DNA from: ZC4RG29 sp036563875
GTDB taxonomy: Bacteria; Bacteroidota; Bacteroidia; Cytophagales; Cyclobacteriaceae
Assembly (NCBI GenBank): GCA_036563875.1
Contig: DATCLO010000030.1
Location: 1-5,814 of the forward strand
Direction of reading: 5' to 3'
Length of the DNA: 5,814 nucleotides
The translations under genes were made by a program, and so were the position numbers. Position 1 is the stretch's first letter. Every line of letters begins with the position of its first letter. Below the pieces are notes generated by a model. That model searched no databases. It was given only the letters and a program-made list of their open reading frames with translations, and had not been told where the DNA came from. Shown in pieces: positions 5,697 to 5,814 of the stretch.

Positions 5697-5814
5697 ATGA
5701 CCAGAAAAATGATACGACTGCTTAGAAGTTCTTCACGACTGATCGTAATGACCATGATCATCGGCATGGTGGCTGTGGGATCAGGTTGCAAGAGTAAGAA
5801 AAAAGCAATGGAAG
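5697..5814 (+). CDS. Lipoprotein, N-terminal part only (runs off the window)
   Basis: ATG 5697 opens 39 complete codons before the window ends. The N-terminus is a lipoprotein signal: basic residues (TRKMIRLLR), a Met/Val/Ile-rich hydrophobic core (LIVMTMIIGMVAV), then GSGC with the likely lipidated cysteine at residue 31. After the cysteine comes a lysine-rich stretch, KSKKKAME. It should be attached to the inner or outer membrane. No domain is visible yet, so the function cannot be given. Two other Mets within the first 25 codons are possible starts, but 5697 gives the best signal layout. Confidence 0.75.
   Translation, partial: MTRKMIRLLRSSSRLIVMTMIIGMVAVGSGCKSKKKAME

Overview
This window reads as ordinary chromosomal DNA from a member of the Bacteroidota or a close relative. 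The support is indirect. Gene starts lack clear Shine-Dalgarno sites. There are two lipoprotein-type signal peptides, a DUF4097 adhesin-like protein, a fucose/glucose-type sugar transporter beside a ROK kinase variant without the zinc site, and a gene remnant resembling an uncharacterised Bacteroidota family. I cannot assign a genus. I found no RNA genes, CRISPR array, complete insertion sequence or defence system.

Layout, left to right. At 156-1109 (+) lies an exported DUF4097 protein built from TSGGS repeats with an 18-residue period. At 1111-1245 an intergenic inverted repeat of the CACAGAGACACAGAG type follows. At 1266-2105 (+) lies a ROK-family sugar kinase. Its stop codon and last residues lie inside a 7-bp tandem repeat (2087-2128). 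The 306-bp gap to the next gene contains at least four unrelated repeat types. At 2412-3638 (+) lies a 12-helix FucP/GlcP-like sugar transporter, followed by a weak terminator-like hairpin. At 3774-5063 (+) lies a lipoprotein amidohydrolase with all metal ligands present. At 5066-5338 (-) lies the 3' end of a gene whose 5' part is missing, abutting the amidohydrolase stop. A hairpin-rich non-coding stretch (5339-5696) comes next, then the start of another lipoprotein (5697 to the window edge, +).

How the genes may work together: the kinase and the transporter plausibly form a sugar uptake and phosphorylation pair, though repeats separate them and they may be transcribed separately. The DUF4097 protein and the amidohydrolase show no evident link to that pair.

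The most unusual property is the density of small, unrelated repeats in the gaps. One supplies a gene's stop codon and another ends four bases before a start codon. The truncated gene beside hairpins near 5339 is the other place worth examining. I saw no convincing evidence of a novel multi-gene system.
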